Shown: positions 60,986-64,000 of the stretch, piece after piece | How positions within the stretch are numbered: the stretch's first letter is position 1 | Layout of the letters: every line of letters starts with the position of its first letter | Source of the DNA: Ruegeria arenilitoris | GTDB lineage: Bacteria > Pseudomonadota > Alphaproteobacteria > Rhodobacterales > Rhodobacteraceae | DNA: 64,000 bases | Direction of reading: 5' to 3' | Assembly (NCBI RefSeq): GCF_013032855.1 | Contig: NZ_WQDA01000006.1 | Coordinates: forward strand, 1 to 64,000 | Notes under the pieces: generated by a model | Seen by the model: the letters and a program-made list of their open reading frames with translations, nothing else | Databases searched by the model: none | Told to the model about the DNA's origin: nothing | Translations under genes and position numbers: made by a program

Positions 60986-61621
60986 CTACCGCGTTTCCAA
61001 CGGCAGGCTGCCGCAGCGGCACTCCCAGCCATGGGTTTCCAGTTCTGGCGTGTCCGAGCTTTCCTCGGGCCAGCCCACGCAGAAATAGCCGATCAGCCGC
61101 CAGCCCTCGGGCACCGACAGGTCGCGGGCCAGCCGGTCGGGATCGAGGATCGAGACCCAGCCCAGCCCCAGGCCATGCGCGCGCAGCGCCAGCCAGAACA
61201 AAGTGACGGCCGAGACCACCGAATAACGGCGCATCTCGGGCATGGTGCCTGCGCCCAGCCCCTGGCCCTTGTCGGTGGCGTCATCGCAGAACACCGCCAG
61301 CTGAACCGGCGCCTCTTGCATGCCCGACAGTTTCAGCTGGCTGTACAACTGCGCTCGGTCACCGGAGTAACCCGCCAGCGCCGCGTCATTGGCCGCCTTG
61401 AAGTTCTCCAGCGCCGCGGTCCGGGCCTCAGGGCTTTCGACGCGGATCACGCGCCACGGTTCGCTCAGCCCCACCGAAGGGGCCAGCTGAAACGCGTCGA
61501 GGCAGTGCGTCAGCACTGCCTCGTCCACCGCGTCGGTGCGGAACCGGCGTACATCGCGCCGGAGCCGCATCAACAGATCGAACTGCGTACGGAAATCTTC
61601 GGTGAAAGCCTGATCCTGCAC
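60986..61621 (-). CDS. bluB: 5,6-dimethylbenzimidazole synthase
   Basis: A 211-aa nitroreductase-fold protein of the BluB type: RRDVRRFRTD, then FQLAPSVGLSEPWRVIRV, YSVVSAVTLFWLALRAHGLGLGWVSI (split) and a C-terminal ETHGWECRCG. BluB cannibalises reduced FMN with O2 to make the lower ligand of cobalamin. The conserved aspartate and serine of BluB cannot be placed with certainty by eye. It stands between rpsP and rimM on the same strand. Other cobalamin genes are not in this window. Confidence 0.85.
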   Translation of the reverse strand: MQDQAFTEDFRTQFDLLMRLRRDVRRFRTDAVDEAVLTHCLDAFQLAPSVGLSEPWRVIRVESPEARTAALENFKAANDAALAGYSGDRAQLYSQLKLSGMQEAPVQLAVFCDDATDKGQGLGAGTMPEMRRYSVVSAVTLFWLALRAHGLGLGWVSILDPDRLARDLSVPEGWRLIGYFCVGWPEESSDTPELETHGWECRCGSLPLETR

Positions 61622-61633
61622 GCGCCCGCCTGT

Positions 61634-62029
61634 TTACTCTTCTGCAGCAGCAGCTTCTTCTTCGGCCGGAGCGGCAGCAGCCTCTGCGGCTTCAGCAGCC
61701 TTGGCGGCTTTCTCTTCGGCGCGCTCCTGGGCTTTCTTGCCCGGGGTGCCCTTCTGAGGGTTGTTGCGCTCGGCTTTCTCTTTGGCGCCGGCGGCTTCCA
61801 GCATGCGGGCAATCCGGTCGGTCGGCTGCGCGCCCTGGTCCAGCCAGTACTGGATGCGCTCCATGTTCATCTTCACGCGCTCTTCGCTGTCTTTCGGCAG
61901 CAGCGGGTTGTAGGTGCCCAGCTTCTCGATGAAGCGGCCGTCACGCGGCATGCGGCTGTCCGCTGCAACGATGCGGTAGAAGGGGCGCTTTTTCGAGCCG
62001 CCACGGGCCAGACGAATTTTCATTGCCAT
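61634..62029 (-). CDS. rpsP: 30S ribosomal protein S16
   Basis: A 131-aa S16: [40 protein letters not shown] in succession, and [20 protein letters not shown]. The C-terminal 45 residues are an Ala/Glu/Lys-rich extension ([20 protein letters not shown]) common in Alphaproteobacteria. Confidence 0.96.
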   Translation of the reverse strand: MAMKIRLARGGSKKRPFYRIVAADSRMPRDGRFIEKLGTYNPLLPKDSEERVKMNMERIQYWLDQGAQPTDRIARMLEAAGAKEKAERNNPQKGTPGKKAQERAEEKAAKAAEAAEAAAAPAEEEAAAAEE

Positions 62030-62099
62030 TGTGGTATCTCCTTTGGATGGCGTTGGCCGGATTGCTCCGGCTATTTCTGGTGTTTGTCGAACCTCGGGT

Positions 62100-62396
62100 T
62101 CACTTCTGGTGTTTCTTGTGGTGTCGGATGACTTCCTGAATGATGAAATTCAGGAAAGCCTTGGCAAAATCGGGGTCCAGATCCGCCTCTTTCGCCAGGT
62201 CTTCAAGCCGTGCGATCTGCGCGGCCTCGCGCGAGGGATCGGACGGGGGAAGTTCGTGTTCGGCCTTGAGCTTGCCAACGGCCTGCGTGTGCTTGAACCG
62301 CTCGGCCAGCGTATAGACCAGAATCGCGTCCAGCCGGTCGATGCTTTCGCGGTGGTCTTTCAGCAAGGCCGCGGCCCGCGTCACGGGATTGTTCAT
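62100..62396 (-). CDS. chorismate mutase (AroQ type)
   Basis: A 98-aa all-helical AroQ-class chorismate mutase. The pattern [20 protein letters not shown], with a catalytic Arg/Lys ([18 protein letters not shown]), and [22 protein letters not shown] fits. It converts chorismate to prephenate for Phe and Tyr synthesis. The start overlaps the GNAT gene stop by four bases (62393-62396). Confidence 0.9.
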   Translation of the reverse strand: MNNPVTRAAALLKDHRESIDRLDAILVYTLAERFKHTQAVGKLKAEHELPPSDPSREAAQIARLEDLAKEADLDPDFAKAFLNFIIQEVIRHHKKHQK

Positions 62397-62944
62397 TGGC
62401 CGGTCCTTTCGGTGGTCAGATCGGTCGTTGACGTGTCGAGTTTCGGGTGCCGCCAGATCTGCGCGGACTTGCCCAGCACTTCGCCCTCGCGCTCGTAGGT
62501 CGCGCCGAGACGCTGTGCCAGAGCGCGCGAGCGGTCATTGGCGTGGGCGATATAGCTGATGACGCCGTTCAGCCCCTGATGGCGCGCCGCATGGTCGCGG
62601 GCGGCCTGCGCGGCCTCGAAGCCCAGGCCCTTGCCCTCGACCTGCTCCATGAGGGTCCAGCCCAGCTCGGGTTCGTCCCAGCCCGGCACATAGATCATGC
62701 CGGTCCAGCCCACGAAAGTACCGCTGGCCTTTTCGGTCAGGTGCCACAGGCCATAGCCGCGCAGCGCCCAATGGCCCAGACGGTTGGCCAGTCCGTTCCA
62801 GCAGCCCGCCGCATCCCTGGGGCCGCCCACCATGTGGCTGCGCTCGGTCGCGTAGAAGGCCGTCATGGCCGGCAGGTCGTCCGGATGCGGTGCCCGAAGG
62901 ATCAGGCGCTCAGCCTCAAGGGTCGGGATGGTGAAGGTCGTCAT
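62393..62944 (-). CDS. GNAT family N-acetyltransferase
   Basis: A 183-aa RimJ/RimL-type GNAT: ERLILRAPHPDDLPAM, GTFVGWTGMIYVPGWDEPELG, the acetyl-CoA loop GKGLGFEAAQAARDHA and NGVISYIAHANDRSRALAQRLG. The substrate is unknown. Its ATG overlaps the stop of the upstream GNAT gene (ATGA at 62941-62944), so the start is firm. It resembles its neighbour and may come from a tandem duplication. Confidence 0.88.
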   Translation of the reverse strand: MTTFTIPTLEAERLILRAPHPDDLPAMTAFYATERSHMVGGPRDAAGCWNGLANRLGHWALRGYGLWHLTEKASGTFVGWTGMIYVPGWDEPELGWTLMEQVEGKGLGFEAAQAARDHAARHQGLNGVISYIAHANDRSRALAQRLGATYEREGEVLGKSAQIWRHPKLDTSTTDLTTERTGQ

Positions 62945-63549
62945 GCGTAGGCCTCCATCCCGCCATCGCCGTCGCCGGGCAGATGACGATAGACCAGAAC
63001 CGACTCGTCGAACCCGGCCTCGGCCTGCAGGTCGCGCTGGGCGCCCAGGCGCTCGGCCACGCGGGCCGAGGCTGCGTTGTCGGGGTCCACATAGCTGACC
63101 AGTGACGGCAGAGCCTGCGACCCCAGCGCAAAGTCGCGGGCGGCTTCGGCCGCCTCGGTTGCAATGCCACGCCTTTCGGCGGCTTCGGTCAGCAGATAGC
63201 CCAGCTCGTGTTCGCGGTCGCCGAATTCCATGCCAATCGACACGAAACCCAGAACCTGACCGCCCGTGCGGTCCTCGATGGCCCACATTCCCGCGCCGCG
63301 CAGCAGCCAGCCCGCGACGTATTGCGAGAAATCCAGCCAGGCCGCCTGCCGGTTAAACGGGCCGTCCATGTGTTTGGCACGGTCCGACATCAGGATGTCG
63401 GCATAGGTGTCGAAATCCCCGATCCGCGGCGCGCGCAGCACCAGCCGCGCGGTCTCCAGCCGCGGCAAGTCCGCAGCCAGCCGCGCCGACAGCGCGGCAG
63501 CGGGGCCGGTGGCCGGAGCCTCCCAGGGATATGCGACGGGCGCGGTCAC
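62941..63549 (-). CDS. GNAT family N-acetyltransferase
   Basis: A 202-aa RimJ/RimL-type GNAT with a 30-residue N-terminal extension: ARLVLRAPRIGDFDTYADIL, QVLGFVSIGMEFGDREHELG, the acetyl-CoA loop ERRGIATEAAEAARDFA and SYVDPDNAASARVAERLGAQ. It is paralogous to the next gene. It begins directly after the ffh stop. The substrate is unknown. Confidence 0.88.
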   Translation of the reverse strand: MTAPVAYPWEAPATGPAAALSARLAADLPRLETARLVLRAPRIGDFDTYADILMSDRAKHMDGPFNRQAAWLDFSQYVAGWLLRGAGMWAIEDRTGGQVLGFVSIGMEFGDREHELGYLLTEAAERRGIATEAAEAARDFALGSQALPSLVSYVDPDNAASARVAERLGAQRDLQAEAGFDESVLVYRHLPGDGDGGMEAYA

Positions 63550-64000
63550 TTACTTCTTCTTTCCGAATCCGCTCAGGCCGGGGGGCAGGGCCATGCCGCC
63601 GCCCATGCCGGTCATGCCGCCGGGCATCTTGCCGCCCATCGCCTTGGCCGCGGCTTCCAGCGCCTTGGGGTCCATGCCCGCGGCCATTTCTTCGGGCGAG
63701 GGGCCGCCTTTGCCGAACATGCCTTTCATGGCCTGTTTCAGCATCTTGCCTTTGCCCATCTTGCCCATCTTCTTCATCATGTCCGACATCTGCCGGTGCA
63801 TCTTGAGCAGCTTGTTGATGTCGCTGACTTCCATGCCCGACCCGGCCGCGATGCGTTTCTTGCGGCTGGCCTGCAGCAACGCGGGGTTGGCGCGTTCTTT
63901 CTTGGTCATCGACTGGATCATGGCGATCTGCTGGCGCAGGATCCGGTCGTCCAGCCCGGCCTGATCCATCTGCTTGGCCATCTTGCCCATGCCCGGCATC
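63550..64000 (-). CDS. ffh: signal recognition particle protein Ffh, C-terminal part (cut by window edge)
   Basis: The visible 149 residues are the M domain: GMGKMAKQMDQAGLDDRILR, AMIQSMTKKERANPALLQAS, RKKRIAAGSGMEVSDINKLL and KMHRQMSDMMKKMGKMGKGK, ending in a Met/Gly-rich tail. It binds 4.5S RNA and signal sequences. The N and G (GTPase) domains lie beyond position 64000. Confidence 0.93.
   Translation of the reverse strand, partial: MPGMGKMAKQMDQAGLDDRILRQQIAMIQSMTKKERANPALLQASRKKRIAAGSGMEVSDINKLLKMHRQMSDMMKKMGKMGKGKMLKQAMKGMFGKGGPSPEEMAAGMDPKALEAAAKAMGGKMPGGMTGMGGGMALPPGLSGFGKKK

Overview
The window is chromosomal DNA from a marine alphaproteobacterium of the Roseobacter/Rhodobacteraceae type. 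The evidence is high coding GC, MipZ, an AccA that begins [10 protein letters not shown], a Mcl1-type L-malyl-CoA lyase, the TIGR02300 protein beside tRNA-Ala, taurine:pyruvate aminotransferase, the DgcN/DgcA pair, and the trmD-rimM-rpsP-ffh neighbourhood. All identifications are from reading the sequence; no searches were run.

Layout. (1) 1-110: 3' end of an initiator tRNA-Met and its terminator. (2) 274-15549: a large catabolic locus. Thirteen tightly packed minus-strand genes, many joined by ATGA or TGATG stop/start overlaps, run from a sugar-type ABC importer through a HisD/HpsN-like dehydrogenase, an SDR, a LacI regulator, a cupin, a MetE-like protein and an alpha/beta hydrolase to an RraA-like aldolase-fold protein. 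One further gene diverges on the plus strand. The locus holds four SnoaL/NTF2-fold proteins. Two LacI-type palindromes lie in the divergent promoter region. I cannot assign this locus to a described pathway, and it is the best candidate here for a new catabolic system.

(3) 15585-23790: an AT-richer genomic island of about 8.2 kb in the 3' end of tRNA-Ala(GGC). It is bounded by a 19-bp direct repeat and carries a tyrosine integrase next to the tRNA. A 90-bp left-end sequence occurs twice, so the island looks like two accreted elements. Cargo includes an EVE-GIY-YIG fusion (candidate modification-dependent nuclease), a NERD nuclease with zinc ribbon, a serine resolvase with a res-like site, a DUF5710 protein and small unknowns.

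(4) 23994-42793: core and accessory metabolism. This covers TIGR02300, a YgjP-like metalloprotease, GntR, a lytic transglycosylase, accA, a LysE exporter with Lrp regulator, mcl1, a D-glutamate set (dgcN-dgcA-D-amino-acid transaminase), N-formylglutamate amidohydrolase, pyruvate kinase, Lrp/USP/AGCS symporter, rpmI-rplT, an SGNH-like orphan and a methyltransferase. (5) 42914-46156: tpa and a divergent acyl-CoA synthetase. (6) 46153-53286: the homogentisate operon (hmgA, fahA, MBL protein, FAD monooxygenase, DUF2783, maiA, DOPA-dioxygenase-like) with a divergent MarR regulator. (7) 53346-64000: class III cyclase, mipZ, AEC transporter, Dabb protein, rpmE-rplS, a GH25 lipoprotein, then trmD, a sulfotransferase-like gene, rimM, a 49-aa membrane ORF, bluB, rpsP, chorismate mutase, two GNATs and the C-terminal end of ffh, cut by the window edge.
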